Assembly: GCF_963675165.1 (NCBI RefSeq)
Contig: NC_087377.1
Coordinates: forward strand, 9,503,122 to 9,567,121
Source: Halichondria panicea
Lineage: Eukaryota > Porifera > Demospongiae > Suberitida > Halichondriidae
Direction: 5' to 3'
DNA: 64,000 nt
The notes below the pieces were generated by a model, which made no database searches, was not told the DNA's origin, and worked only from the letters and a program-made list of their open reading frames with translations. This document shows positions 11,019 through 24,179 of the stretch, one piece after another; within the stretch, counting starts at the first letter, position 1; each line of letters begins with the position of its first letter. Position numbers and translations under genes: made by a program.

Positions 11019-11329
11019 ACCGTCTTCTAATTACAGCGCCACTCTAATAGAAGCGCCCAGTTCACAAACTAATTTTTAATTTACTCCAATCGAATGCCAA
11101 GTAAATTCTGGTTTTTTACTGGCGCTTAGGTAATTAGAAAATAAATTATAACGTGGCCTTTAATCGAGACTTTATATACAACTGATATGAAGCGTCATGG
11201 AAACAACTACTCAGTACTCTACGTTCTATTGCTAAGCGCCACTCTAATATAAGATCAAACTAGAATTATAGCTTGTTCTATTTGTGCGCCACTGGAAGAT
11301 CATAAGTGGCGCTGTAATTAGAAGACGGT
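11019..11329. mobile_element. MITE with TAATTACAGCGCCAC ends
   Basis: Begins CCGTCTTCTAATTACAGCGC and ends with its inverse GCGCTGTAATTAGAAGACGG. Related copies lie at about 19660-19947, 58066-58357 and, with different outer bases, 36964-37375. No coding capacity. Confidence 0.6.
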
Positions 11330-12335
11330 ATATCAATATAGAGCTCTAAAGGGGAGCAGAACTCTCCATCAGGCTAAAATGTTTTGGGGGAAAGAACTTT
11401 GCGCGCGGCAAAATTGTGTGGGCCATGCCCTCTTTGTTGACTATGTATTATAATATTGCAGTAGGGCCTACTTTTGTTTACAGGTTACATAGTCGGGTTA
11501 ATAAATAATTATTTATTGTAGCTTATGTACAATTAAGTATCATGTATGTAGTACTAATTGATGGTGTCATTATTCCATAAAATGTTTGGGGAAGGGGGAG
11601 GTTCACCCCCTGTCCCCCACTAGATGAAACTCTGTCCACTAAAAGTAAGAATGAACTACTAATTACGGTCATGCTTTTTATGATTGTACAAATTTAAAAA
11701 GGTCCGGTTGAAAGTTAAGTTCCAGCTACTCTGCTTGTGACGTTGCTGTTTAAGTGAGAAGTTGTAAAGCTATTCAAGAATCTCCTTTAATCTTCTAGAT
11801 AATATGGATGCTCTGGTTTGGTCTCTCATGTTGTCCCTGCATTAACGTGAATTTAAGGCACAACTGAAAGCATACAATCCAGTGAGTGTGTAGTTTAAAA
11901 AAATGCTGATACCACCACCCTTTATTGACGTGTGTCTGCCAGTATGTCTGTTAGTGCTTAATTTCGGAGTCTGCTCACCTGGTTGGCTGCCAAAGCGCTG
12001 CGTTGATAGCCTCATTCAATCGTGGCAGTAAAAGCTTCGCCGAGTCAGAGGAGGTACGACACTGTTTTTAATTGAATTTCATTGTGATGACGTTTGGCTT
12101 TTCAAAGTTGGTAGTAAAAGTCCGAGATCAAACTGTTTCCGTTGCTGAATTAACCTCAATAAATCCCTATTCAGTTGTGAGATATGCTTGCTCCATAAAT
12201 ACCGTATAACGGATATATTTCGAGGTATAAATGTTTGCAGTTTTCACTGATTAAGTATGTACCGCGAACATTTATACCCACGAAATTAATATCACAAAAC
12301 GTTTATACCCTCGTAATATACCATTTTTTACGGTA

Positions 12336-12627
12336 CAGTAGAACTTGATTATCCGGCCCTCCATTATCCGGAACCTCGATTATCCGGCTTGGCAGTTTTC
12401 TTGTTTATCACTGATAACAAGATCAGAAAATGGGCGTGTCCCTCAAATGCGCATGCGCATTGCAGCTGTTACCATGGAGACATGCCTGCTTATCTTATGC
12501 GCATGCGCAGACAATCATGTGGCACTGCTGTTTATCAATAAAGTGGGTGGATCAAGGCGTGGTTTATTTATTCAATTATCCGGCCTGCTTCTGGAACCAA
12601 GGTGTCCGGATAATCGAGGTTCTACTG
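12336..12627. mobile_element. 292-bp pogo/Tigger-like MITE, copy 1
   Basis: Starts CAGTAGAACTTGATTATCCG and ends with the inverse CGGATAATCGAGGTTCTACTG, flanked by TA on both sides, as in Tc1/mariner-pogo elements. It contains two TGCGCATGCGC tracts. Copies 2 and 3 are at 21096-21393 and 60391-60690. It overlaps a small ORF with no protein-like features. Confidence 0.75.
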
Positions 12628-13097
12628 TATCTGAATGAGTTATAACCAGGGTATCAGCTGGAGAAACACTTGAGCAACTTACAGAACTAGCGAAATGTTT
12701 ACAAGTGTTCTACAAGCTTAGGGTTTATCGCGGCAAGGTCACGGTAAACTAACTGCCAGCAAGATTTATTGTGGGAACACAGTACATTGAAAAGGAGAGA
12801 TCATGAGATGTGTGTCGTACCTCCTTTGGTACTAAGTTCTACAATGCAATGTGTTAAAATTAGATAGACTATAACTAATTAAGGTGATTCACGACATCTT
12901 CTATCTTAGGAAATTTTCTGACCTCTGAAAGTAGCGTTGACTTATTTTTTATGTCATGTCCTAGCCTCGATCCCAGCCCCTCTCACTAGAGGGCCTGGTA
13001 ACCACCGTTTGCACGTGGGTGGATTCAATAGTAAATTTGTTAGTAAAACTCTTTGTAATTTATCAATTAACCTTTTGTACTATGGTCACCCATGTGG

Positions 13098-13680
13098 TTG
13101 ATTAAACTATAGATAAAGAAGAGAGGGATTGGCAACGGAAGTTAAAACGTAGACTTTTGTGCAGGGGGTGTGGCTTAATCCTGAAACGATGCGTGTTGTC
13201 CCCGACCGTAACACCGCGAAACACTTTTTTTTGTGTTTGAGGCCTTACACAGAGCTTTCTAAGACCCCACAAAACTTCATTTCCATGCTTCTGATGATGT
13301 GTATTATGTGGAAATTCCCAAAATTTTTTCTAGATTGTTGAGAAAGAGCTAGCGGTACATAGTGCTTTTTTCACCTCTTTTCACCGTTTTTTTTATGGCT
13401 ATGTACCAATAGCACCTATAATAATTATAGCTAAGATTGTCTAACTAAGTAGTGTCCTGGATCACATATAACCTCAAGCATGGAAATTAAGTCTAAAATC
13501 AGCAGCAGGATTGTTATACTGACAGTAAGACAATCAGTTGTCTCCTCAACCATTCCCAGCCTGTGCTTTACTCGAGGCTGTCTTCCTACGTTGAAGTAGA
13601 TAGCCTCGAGTAACGCCGGGGCAACACGGATGGTTAGATTTTGTTGCCAATCCCTCTTTGCTCTATCTATGATTAAACTA
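13098..13680. mobile_element. MITE with AGAGAGGGATTGGCAAC ends
   Basis: The left end (TAAACTATAGATAAAGAAG followed by GGGATTGGCAAC) and the right end (GTTGCCAATCCC followed by ATCTATGATTAAACTA) are imperfect inverted repeats. A second family member with GATTGAATAGGG ends is at 39296-39789. A GCCTCGAG hairpin lies inside at 13570-13613. Confidence 0.5.
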
Positions 13681-14875
13681 TTAGTGTCAAGAGAGAGAAA
13701 TCGCCATCACAACTCTAGGCTCATACAAGGAGCACTGATCTTACTGAGATGGCATCAAACAAGCGTCTGGAAGCAAGTAGACTTACCAGAGCCGGTAGGT
13801 ACTGACAGAAAAACGCCCACCACTCTACCACAGTACAAAAGAAGACAAAGCCTGACTTTTCAACACTGGAGAGAGCTTGAGCAAGAGCAGAGCAGAAGTA
13901 GAAACCATCACAACAAAACTAGTCACTAGTCTAGGTCATAAATGTTGTAAGTAGCTGTGTTATTTTATTAAAACTGCTGTGATTTGTGCAACGACATTAT
14001 TGTAAAATATACAATATACTGATTAATTTACTAAGATATCTCGATCCCCAAGAATCTTGGGGCAATTGACGCATGCGCAGACAGTGTATACCAGGTCTTT
14101 CTCAATTGAGAGCGGCCTGGAATCGAGGCTAGTCGTGTCCCAACAGAGGACAAAATATGGCCATTTATAGGTGGTTATACTTTGACCTCCGTTTAAGCCG
14201 CTAGACACAAAATATTTTAAGTGGTTTGAAATCGAGGCTAATATAGTAACCTCGACCGACCTCCGATTAGATACAACCCTCTAAATATGCGACGCAAGGA
14301 CTCGAAATAGTATTCGCCCTCCAAAAGTAGCATTGTAATTATTTACGCTTTAAATTGAATAAATACGGTAGTCCCATGCCATATGTGCAGTACATGTTTT
14401 ACTATGCACCATTGCCACTCTTAAAGCCTTGCAATAGCGTTCGATCAACATCAGTAAAACTGAGCTACTTCTGATCAGCATGCATGCCTCTACAGTTTTA
14501 TACCATTATTACTAGAATATTTTACGGATAAAAAACTTTTGCGATTGAGCCAAATCAGCAGAAAACTTTACCCTTTGCAATTAACTATTTCATTCTGGCA
14601 AGGATCGTGTGTATTTACTAGTACTAATTTAGTTTTTATGATTTTATTGTTGCGAATTGATCAACCCTCGCAAAGTTTGCATATGTTTGTTTAGATCATG
14701 TTTGCCATAAATACTGCATCTGATTGGCTAAAGGAAGTGTTCTATCCAACTTAGAAAATCATGTACTTACTTAGAAAATCATTTACTTCACTTAGAAAAT
14801 CATGTAGCAAAGATTAGATAAAAACATTCAAATCTGATTGGCTAGATACTCATGGTTGCTATGATCTAAAATGCT

Positions 14876-15006
14876 TAGACACTGTTTAGGAAGTTTCCAC
14901 ATGATTTAGAAGTCCTCAGGGCTAGTAGAACCCTCACTACGTCCGGGATACTACAACCAGCCCTTTGGACTTCTAAATCATGTAGAAACTTCCTAAACAG
15001 TGTCTA
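14876..15006. repeat. 131-bp hairpin with 46-bp arms
   Basis: Arms 14876-14921 and 14961-15006 are almost exact inverted copies (TAGACACTGTTTAGGAAGTT paired with AACTTCCTAAACAGTGTCTA), with a 39-bp loop. Just upstream, ACTTAGAAAATCATGTA is repeated three times at 14750-14808. It is present only in copy A of the long module. Confidence 0.7.
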
Positions 15007-16035
15007 ACTATTATATATTTTATGTTCGCAAAAACATTCTAGTAATATGGTAGTCAAGTTTATTTCTCCTGTTATAGTTGATAGTTGTTAATTTGTACAA
15101 CATGCACCTCTGGTTGTGGTTGTGAGACATACTTATAGAAACGTTGAGGGTTGAGCACTTTAATACTCGCCTATAAAAAGACAGTGATAAATTTCTACGT
15201 AACGGACAACATTCATACCAATATACCATATATAAACGTCTGAATTGAAGCGCCTTGCCTTAATTATAGATATAGGCATGATATAATTAATTGTCCATGC
15301 AGGCTTCCCTGAGGATGAAAGCAGCAGCAATTGAATTCAATAACACATTATTCAGTGGAAACTGAAAACAACGATGTTGATGTACGTCCTTTAAATTTGC
15401 GAGACTGGTTTATTTTGTTTTGTTTGTGTGTTATTTGAATTTTTATTGTCTATTTCACAAACTTTCACTTGGTGTAGTTGCATGGAATGCTATAGTGTGT
15501 TCAAACAACCAAATTTTGCGTGACTATTGTGCCAAATCACGCACTGTTTTGTATGAAAACCATGCATCATTTTACACACTCACCACTATATATACTGATG
15601 ACTCGTTGATAAATCTGATGACAGTCAAAATAATTAATGACACCTCAATAAGAGCTTTTAAAATACACTAGCTACATGGTATCTACAAGGACAGTGTGAT
15701 GCAAATTATTATTGATCCAATCATAGTGACTGTTTGTTAGTGTAGTGATGAAAAAATTATTGATCTCCAGCTCCAGGAAGGTGTCTTGCGTGAACACAAA
15801 CATTTTATTTTTTTACGGCTATAATTATAAGTTTCACACTGAAAAACTCCACTGGATACTCTCCAGGTGGTTGGGCCGCCTAGCTGTTTGACCACTTCCT
15901 ACACCGATATTGATCTCAGTATTATTTTCATTAGGCAGATTTTATAATGCTTTCCGTTACTTTCCTCTTGTAAAAGCGGTGCTAGCACTCTGTCTGCTAG
16001 AAGGAATTAGTTAAATGAGACAACATTGCCATTGA

Positions 16036-16439
16036 AGAGAGTGCTTACATGTAATGAGAATATGGCAAAATGAGTTTAATAAACAGCATGGCCTGAGGTT
16101 GGTCTCGGCGGCCACAACGTCTACAAGGGGTATAGATGTTATTAACGAAGTAACATGATCAAGAACAATTAAATGCATGGCAGCGGTAAATCTGATCGTG
16201 ATAATGTAGCGCAATCAATAGCCAATTAATTGTTGGCAAGTAACGAATGCCCCACTGTCTCAAGATAGAAATTAAAATCCTGGTGAAGATGCCACGTAAA
16301 AATTGTAAGACAAAAAGACCTCGTTGAGCTTTACTGGAGGCTTATATAATTATTGCAAATTATCAATGATCTGGCTTAAGAGTAAACAGACAACAATTTA
16401 TACGTAGCTGATATAATACTTTGTTACTGTACGTGTAGC
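16036..16439. other. Intergenic, nothing recognised
   Basis: AT-rich sequence between module copies A and B. No ORF with protein-like features, RNA gene or inverted repeat was seen. Confidence 0.4.
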
Positions 16440-17969
16440 TGGAGTTTTGGATAGGGATTAGTGGATTATGCTCGAGATATTGCTATTCTTTTATGCTCAA
16501 GTTAACAGCCTATTATTCTTTTCAAATTGCCTATTATTCCCACATTATTCCTCCAGACCCCGTGTCGTTGCACAAGTAACATCAAACTATTATAAATAAT
16601 GCATGGCCATATGACTTTATCTATAATATAGAATGCCAAGGAGATAAGTAGTCTGTAGCCACCAGTATACTTCCGTCAGGCCTATATAAACAATTCGTAC
16701 TGACCTGTATTCAAAACCTGCCTATTATTCTTATAAAGGTGCCTAGTGTGCCAGCATAATTCTCACCCAAAAAAATGCCCTATTATGCTCAAAATTATGC
16801 CAGCATAATCTACCGTGGCCAAACCCTAGTTTTGGAGAATGCAGAACAACATTTTCACTATTTTCATCCATAATTGGGCTAAATTGTTTGTGTCCATCGT
16901 CTTCACATGCACACTTTATACACTATAGCCTCGATTCCAGGCCACAGGCCTTGTGAAGGAGGCACCAGACCATCATCTAGAATTTCTAACTCCTCTGAGC
17001 TATAGAGTTATCCTTGATAATTTATTAATAATTTAACACTATTCCCTTGCACTGTTAAAACAGGGGCGTAAACAATTCAGGGAGGGTGTAAACAAAATTT
17101 AGCTCCCTCAAAATTACTGCAATACAGGGGGGTAAAGAAAAAATTTAGATGTCTCATATAATACCCGCTTGTACCCTAAGTCCTATATTGAAGTGAGCCT
17201 CACTATGTTTTTATCTATAGGGCTAAGTCAATCGTCTTCACATGCGCACTTTATATATATACCATATAGAATTTCTACCTCTTTTGAGCTATAATTTATA
17301 GTTATCCTTAATTGATCTTGCATGCACTGTTAAAATAGGGACGTAAATAATTCCAAAAACCCCTTCTATATACTGAGTAAATCTGGTGCTGGTGTAATAA
17401 TAGTGAGCACGGGGTGTAAATAATCTCACGTACTGCACGTGTATATACTGTTTTCTGACTCGTAAGTTTTCTAGTTCTGCATGGTCGGTGTCTTTTTCAG
17501 TTTCAGAAACAGACAGAAAGTTTCAACACCAAGTTATTGTATACGCTTTCCCATTAGTTTCCTCATGTAAAAGCAGTGCTAGCTAGCACATTGTCTGCTA
17601 GAAGGAATTAGTTAAATGAGGTTTTCACCCGTTGTACTGAACAGCCATTGAAGAGAATGCTTCCCTGTAGTCCGGAACATAATGAATTACTTTTGCGGTG
17701 ACATTGATTATAAGCTCTCAGTACAGCTCAGACTAGTATAGCAGCTAGTATATCATACATCATCAGAAAATACGGAGGGGGCGTATTTTTGGGCAGGTAC
17801 GGTAATTTTATTGTAGGATACATGAATATACACTGTAAAAATTGATACGTGATTATCCCACAATTTATGAATTAATGGTTACTACACTGTAAAACTGGAT
17901 TTCACACACTATGTATGTACTTATAACAACACAATTACAAGAACTGTACAGGGCAGATCGTTGAATATA

Positions 17970-18345
17970 CAGTAGACTCTTGCTAATCCGGTCACCCTTG
18001 GAGACAGTGCAGTTTGGCTGCAATAGCGAGGTGGCTGCATTTCAGAAAATAGCCACGGCTAAAAAACAGTCCTGCCTTGAATAATATGTAGTTCTCTCTC
18101 TCTCGATTAATTATTCTCTCTATTTAAGTCTTCCAAACCACACCCAAAACGTCATATCCGGCCATAATAAACATATAAAATTAAAAACCTAGTTTGGGGC
18201 AGACAGAACTGACCATTACACAGAATAAAATAGCGAGTGGCCGCATTTCAGGGTGAGTTTTGCAGTAATGATCAAACTAGCAAACGAAACGACCATATAT
18301 TGAGGTGAACGTACTTCAGAGAGGCAGATTAGCAAAAGTCTACTG
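17970..18345. mobile_element. MITE, Tc1/mariner-pogo type ends
   Basis: Copy of the 7034-7397 element at the equivalent place in module B: starts CAGTAGACTC after TA and ends GTCTACTG followed by TA. Confidence 0.6.
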
Positions 18346-21095
18346 TACAACAACATAATAGTTCTACAATAATTATAATTTATTATACAATCTAACTAGA
18401 TCTATAAAAGTTAGATCGACAGCAACAAATCCACAGAATTAAAATTTACACAATTTGATATAACAAGAATATAAGGCAGTTTCAAGTTACTCTTGTGTGT
18501 AAGGCACCCTATAAATCACAGCCAGCTGCGCGCGACTGCATTGAAAATTTATAGATGAATTATGTCTGAGCAGTTTAATAAACATGTTTCGATGCTGCTA
18601 AGGGGTACAACACACAAACAGGGCTGGGGGCATAGATATATAAACACACGGCGGGCCTGGGGTGGTTGTTTCTCCATGTAACCATTCCTAGATTACATCA
18701 TCTATATACCTTCTTAATGACGTCATAGTAGCAGTGTATAATAGCAGCATTCAGTATATTATAGTACTAGGTATAGCGCTGGTCCACTAGATCTAGCTTG
18801 ATAGATCTAGTTCCATAAATTAACAATGGGGACTTGTGAATTTGGGTGATTGCATATAACCTATGCCATGTTCTACTGAATAGATCTAAAAACTGGCTAA
18901 CCTTTAGCACATGCTGTTGCTTGGGATCAGAACAGTCTACTGGCAGTCTGAGAGTCGAGTTGCAGAGAAGAAGACTGCATTTGCGTGTGTGCGCGCGCGC
19001 ACATGGCAAGGGGAGGCTCTGGATCACATGATCAATTTTTTTCTGCAATGCAGTTGCAGCTGCTCTTCTATTTCTTTTGAGATCAAGTCCTTAGAAAATT
19101 CTTCAGATTGCGCTCTCCTTTGCACTTTGAGCTCCAAAGGAGAGCAGAAGTCTCAAGTCATCAATACCAAAAGTAAGAGTGAACTACTGTAGACGTCTAT
19201 ATAGATGGAAATTTTACATCGATTTAAAGCGACCCTCCAATGGCCAAATATGCGACACCCTCGATCTTTTCCCATTTTCTGACCTCTAAAAGTAGTGTGC
19301 TGCATTGACAATTATTTTTTTATGTCACGTCCTAAATAGAGGTCAAACCATAGCCTCGATTCCAGGCCGCAATAAACAATGTAATTTAAGCGGCCTAAAA
19401 TCAAGGATAGTAGAGTAACCTACCTCCAATTAGTTGCGACCCTCTAAACATGCGACACCAGGACTTCAACATAATTTTTAAACCTCCAAAAGGAACAACC
19501 CTCTGGCTTCGTAATTATTTTAAAGTGTCGCCTTAAATCGAATAATTACGGTACCGCAAAAATTAAAACTGGCCCACACACCGGTATTTTATACGTTTAC
19601 ACATGAAAACTTGTTGGTGGGTGGGTGTGATTTCTTGGCATTGAAACGCAAATACATCACAGCGCCACTCTAATAGAAGCGCCAAGTTCACAAAATAATT
19701 AAAATTTTACTCCAATTGAACACCAAGTAAATTCTGGAATTATTTTTTGCTGGCGCGTAGGTATTAGATTATATAACGTGGCCTTTAATAGAGACTTTAT
19801 ATACAACTGATACGAAGCCTCATGGAAACAACTACTCAGTACTCTAAGCGTCACTCTAATATAAAACCAAACTGGAATTATAGCTTGTTCTATTTGTGCG
19901 CCACTGGAAGATCATAAGTGGCGCTGTAATTAGAAGAAAGACGGTAATTATTATAACTGCAAACATTTCTTCTGAGGGCTCTCGATCCATTTAGCGAAAA
20001 TTTCCCGCTATGCGGTATACACATAGTTTGTGCATAATTATAAAACACAAACTATGTATACCGCATAGTTTAGAGTTAATTAATTATAGAAACTAACTCC
20101 AAAAAGGTCCAGTTGAAATTCAATGATTTTGACGCTGCTATTTAGGTTTTATTTGTCAGGAATCTCCTTAACCATCAGGGTTTCATCTAAGATAAAATGT
20201 TTTGGGGGAAAGAACTTTGCACGCGGTACATAGCGCGCCGCAAAATTGTGGGGGCCATGCCCACTTTGTTAACCACACCCCCAATTATATGCAGTACAAA
20301 GATACCAGTATTACAGGTTACATGTACATAGTCGGATTAATAAATAATTATTTATTGTGAAACTAATTAGCTATGTACAAGTCTCGTGTACGTAGTATTA
20401 ATTGATGGTTTCATTATTCCACAAAAATGTTTAGGCCTACTATCTGTCCACTAAAAGTAAGAATGAACTACTAATTACGGTCATGCTTTTTATGATTGTA
20501 CAATAAAAGGTCCTCATTTTGCTTTTCAAAGTTGGTAGTATAGGTCCTAGATTAAACTCTTTCCGTTGATGAACCTCAGTGAACCCCTATTCAGTTACGA
20601 GATATGCTTGCTACAAAAAGTAAGAGCACTACACCCGTCAATAAATACCATTATTATAACGGGTATAATTATTTCGAGGGTATAAATGTTCGCAGTTTTA
20701 TACCCACAAAATTAATGTCACATGCATGAAGGCTGCTATTCTGCAAAAACCGTTCATAAACGGTTTTCTACAAAAGTTTATACCCTCAAAATATACCCTC
20801 TATACGGTATCTGAATGAGTTATAACCAGGGCATCAGCTGGAGAAACACTTGAGCAACTTACAGAGCTGGCTAAAATTAATGTTTACAAGCGTTCTACAA
20901 GCCTAGGGTTTGTCGCGCCAAGGTCACGGTAAACTAACTGCCAGCTAAGCAAATAAGATAGTTATTGTGGGAACACAGTACATTGAAAACCTATGTCAAA
21001 AAGATTGGAATCAATTGAAAGAGAGATCACGAGATGCGTGTCGTACCTCCTCTGGTACTAAGTGCTACAGTACAATGTGTTAGAATTAGATACTA

Positions 21096-21393
21096 CAGTA
21101 GAACCTCGATTATCCGGCCCTCCATTATCTGGAACCTCGATTATCCGGCTTGGCAGTTTTCTTGTTATCAGATCAGAAAATGGGCGTTTCCCTCAAACGC
21201 GCATGCGCGTTGCAGCTGTTACCATGGAGACATGCCTGCTTATCTTCTGCGCATGCGCAGAGAACCATGTGGCACTGCTGTTTATCAATGAAGTGGGTGG
21301 ATCAAGGCGTGGTTTATCATTTGATTATCCGGCATATTCACTTATCCGGCCTGCTTCTGGAACCAAGGTGTCCGGATAATCGAGGTTCTACTG
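21096..21393. mobile_element. 298-bp pogo/Tigger-like MITE, copy 2
   Basis: Starts CAGTAGAACCTCGATTATCC and ends GGTTCTACTG, flanked by TA (21094-21095 and 21394-21395). It is in the same orientation as the 12336 copy but at a different site within the module, so the two are separate insertions. Confidence 0.75.
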
Positions 21394-22709
21394 TATACTG
21401 ATTAAGGCGATTCGCGATATCTTCTATATTAGGAAATTTTCTGACCTCTAAAAGTAGCATTGACTTATTTTTTTTATATAGCGTCCTAAATAGAGGTCAA
21501 AATATGGCAATTTATAGGTCACTGGTGGTTATACTTTGATCTCCGTTTAGGCCGCTAGAAACGAAGTATTTTAAACGGCTTAAAATCGAGGCTAATAGAG
21601 TAACCTCGACCGACCTCCGAATTATATACAACTCTCTAAATATGCGACGCAAAGACTGCAACATAAATATTCGCCCTAAAAAAGTGGCATTGTAATTATT
21701 TACGCCTTAAATCGAATAAATACGGTAGTCCCATGCATGTGTGCAGTACATGTCTTACCATGCACCATTGCCACTCACAAAGTCTTGCAATAGCGAAACT
21801 TCTTCAGATCAGCATGCCTCTACAGTTTTATAGTTAAGTTTATTTCTCCTGTTATAGTTGTTATTTTGTAACACTCCTCTAATCGTGAGACATGCTATAA
21901 TATTATATGATTATAATTATAGAAACATTGATGGTTGAGCACATTAATAGATTTAATCTACTCGCCTATAAAAAGACAGCGATAAATTTCAACGTAACAG
22001 ATGGCATTCATACGTTTATTATACCATAAACGTCTGAATTGAAGCAAGCGCCTTGCCTTATATATAGATAGGCATGATTATGTCCATGCAGGCTTCGCTG
22101 AGGATGAAAGCAGCAGCAATTGAACACACATCATTCAATGGATCCGAAGCTGAAACAACGATGTTGACGTCTTTAAATTTGCGAGACTGGCTTGTTGATT
22201 ATTTGAATTGTTATTGTCTATTTCACATACTTTTATGGTAGATCTAGCTCTATAGTTGTACAACATGGAATGTTATAATGTGTTAAAACATCAGCATATA
22301 TACTTTTCAATCGCACAATTGCGTAATTATGACGAGTCCGTTTATTACACACTCCGAACCACAGAAGCATTGTGGCACAATTAATTATTTGTGAGAAGGA
22401 CTGATTATTGTAGAGGAAGTTATGCAAAACTTTATGTAATGATCTTTACCAAAAATGGACATTGCTGCCTATTATTCCCAGTTATTCTTTAGACACCTAT
22501 ATTATGCTAAAATTATTCCGAGCAGACGTTAGGCCACATCGCCAATATTTCCACCAGCCCGGACTCAATCTGGGAGAGTCCTAGTCAGGAATCAGCATTT
22601 CCTTTGTAAACGCATACCGATATCTACCAAGCCACTAGTGACACCATGCACCACCCACCGACTGCTAAGGGCGACTTTTGACGCCCATGGTCCAGAGCCT
22701 AGAGCTCCA

Positions 22710-23220
22710 TCAGCGATACCAATTCCTCAACATTTTCCTTGAAGATCCTCCAGGTCGTGCAAAAAAACCACTCGCCTCATTGAGACTTATCGCATCCAAT
22801 GGGAGCTGGGGAGAGAAGGGAAGTGAAAGACATGAACTAACCTCGAGGACTGACTCACCGTATTCACCCATATCTATATATATTCTATAGTTAACTTAGG
22901 TAATGATGATTATGTGATTTGTGCAGTAGCTCCTCTTGTTGTATAAAGATAAATTGATTCTTACAGCGACAAACATAATGAATAATGTATGATTAAAGGA
23001 TTTAGTGTAAGCTAATAACCTACACTATGAGGTTAAAATGAGCAACTGTTGCTATAACTACACGACTGTATTATATAAAATTCGGTTAGTTTTTCGTTCC
23101 ATTCCTCACAACTTTAAGAGCCATCCCTTTCGGTAATGCATTGAACACCTCTGAATAAAGTTCCTGAGGAAGCTGGCTGGAGTTAGGTTTAGTTGCTTCT
23201 TCAACACGCTTACCTGTACT
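22710..23220 (-). CDS. Two orphan exon candidates, 3' end of an unrecognised minus-strand gene
   Basis: Two exon-like pieces on the minus strand fit together in phase. The first, 23220-23110, follows a TTTAG acceptor, is open for 37 codons (including LPQELYSEVFNALPKGM) and ends at a GTGAGG donor. The second, 22805-22710, follows a strong pyrimidine-rich CTCTCCCCAG acceptor and reads 31 codons (including SGFFARPGGSSRKMLRNWYR) to TGA. Both are phase 0. The protein family is not recognised, and no upstream exons were found in the repeat-rich sequence beyond 23220. A GTAAGC at 23213 on this strand could instead be a donor, which would argue against the first exon. Low confidence; transcript data would settle it. 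Confidence 0.3.
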
Positions 23221-24179
23221 CTAAATGTGTATGCATGTAGGTATAATAATGTATAACCTACACTATGAGGTTTGAGCAACAAACAACTGCATGTATAGAG
23301 TACACCATATATAGCATTTAATGTCTATTTGCAACACTGGCATCTACACTGTACATGAACAATATAACAAATTAATCTTTATTGCACCGCTGGCAATTGG
23401 GTGCAACATAATTATATCCTATAGTTGGCGATACTAAAAGTAAGAGCTATTATAGCTGTGAATAATGGCCTATACCATAAAATTCTAATTAAAAAAAATG
23501 ATTTTCTTTAGCGCACAAATAGAACGGAGAACAATACATGAGCTTCAACTGCCGCCTCATTTAGAGTGATAGCCATGTTGAAACTGCAGGATGAATAGCT
23601 TAATTTGGCGCCCAATTAGAACCAAACGATTCATGAGAAGTTGGCGCTAAGATTAGACTTTACAGTACCACACTAGCTTAGGCAAACTTTCTGACCTCTA
23701 AAAATAGCGTTGACGATTATTTTTTAGTGTCCCGTCCTAAATGGAGTTAATGTAGTCACACCCTAGCCTCGATTCTAACCCACTGGAAAATAGGTGTTTT
23801 TAAGCGGCTAGAAACCGAGGCAAGTATAGACTAAGTAGAACTACCTACACAATTAGACGCGATCAATTATGCCACCATAGCTATAATGTACTGACTAATG
23901 TGAACTGGGTTGTACTGTACACGGTACATGTGAATGGCATGCAGTACATTATTGTATGGCTGATCCATGATTAACGATTGCACAATTCATATACATATTA
24001 TTGGGGCGAGCGAAGCGAGTCCTTTAGTTAGTCTTCAACGTTGGTCCATGGTATGTATGTATGTATGTATGTATGTCATGACCGGCATACGATATTTGCT
24101 TTTGGGACTCGTGATCCTTTACCAATTTCTAATCGTATCTTAGTATGATAAAGAATAAAGATATGAATAGCGACAAAAC
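23221..24179. other. Repeat-rich intergenic stretch
   Basis: Holds a fragment of the GGCGC MITE family near 23510-23660, a CCTCGATT...AACCGAGG hairpin at 23763-23822, and a GTAT microsatellite at 24050-24076. AACCTACACTATGAGGTT occurs at 23019-23036 and 23258-23275, flanking the orphan exon. No gene seen. Confidence 0.5.

Larger units (their letters stand above)
6515..15940 (+). repeat. Long non-coding repeat module, copy A (interrupted by a MULE)
   Basis: Starting at the GTGTATATACTG motif, this stretch matches 17438-22230 and 55700-61870 in the same order and orientation. It is about 7.1 kb once the inserted MULE (7696-9952) is discounted. It is a mosaic of MITEs with no convincing ORF. 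A short piece of the module start recurs at 15945-16035, suggesting a once-tandem arrangement. Copy A lacks the first kilobase present in copies B and C. Confidence 0.65.
16440..22440 (+). repeat. Long non-coding repeat module, copy B
   Basis: About 6 kb, collinear with copies A and C. It opens with an element rich in CCTATTATTC and ATTATGC motifs (about 16450-16840), which is also the start of copy C at 54230. It then passes through the same series of MITEs. It lacks the MULE found in copy A. No coding sequence recognised. Confidence 0.65.

Noticed and set aside
12345..12645. 97- and 71-codon ORFs repeated near 21062 and 60373
   Set aside because: They lie inside the pogo-like MITE, mostly in its inverted repeats; no transposase features.
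18846..19192. Overlapping small ORFs repeated at 10292-10517 and 57270-57602
   Set aside because: They are shared only because the repeat module is shared; they include the GT/GC tract, and frames are not preserved between copies.
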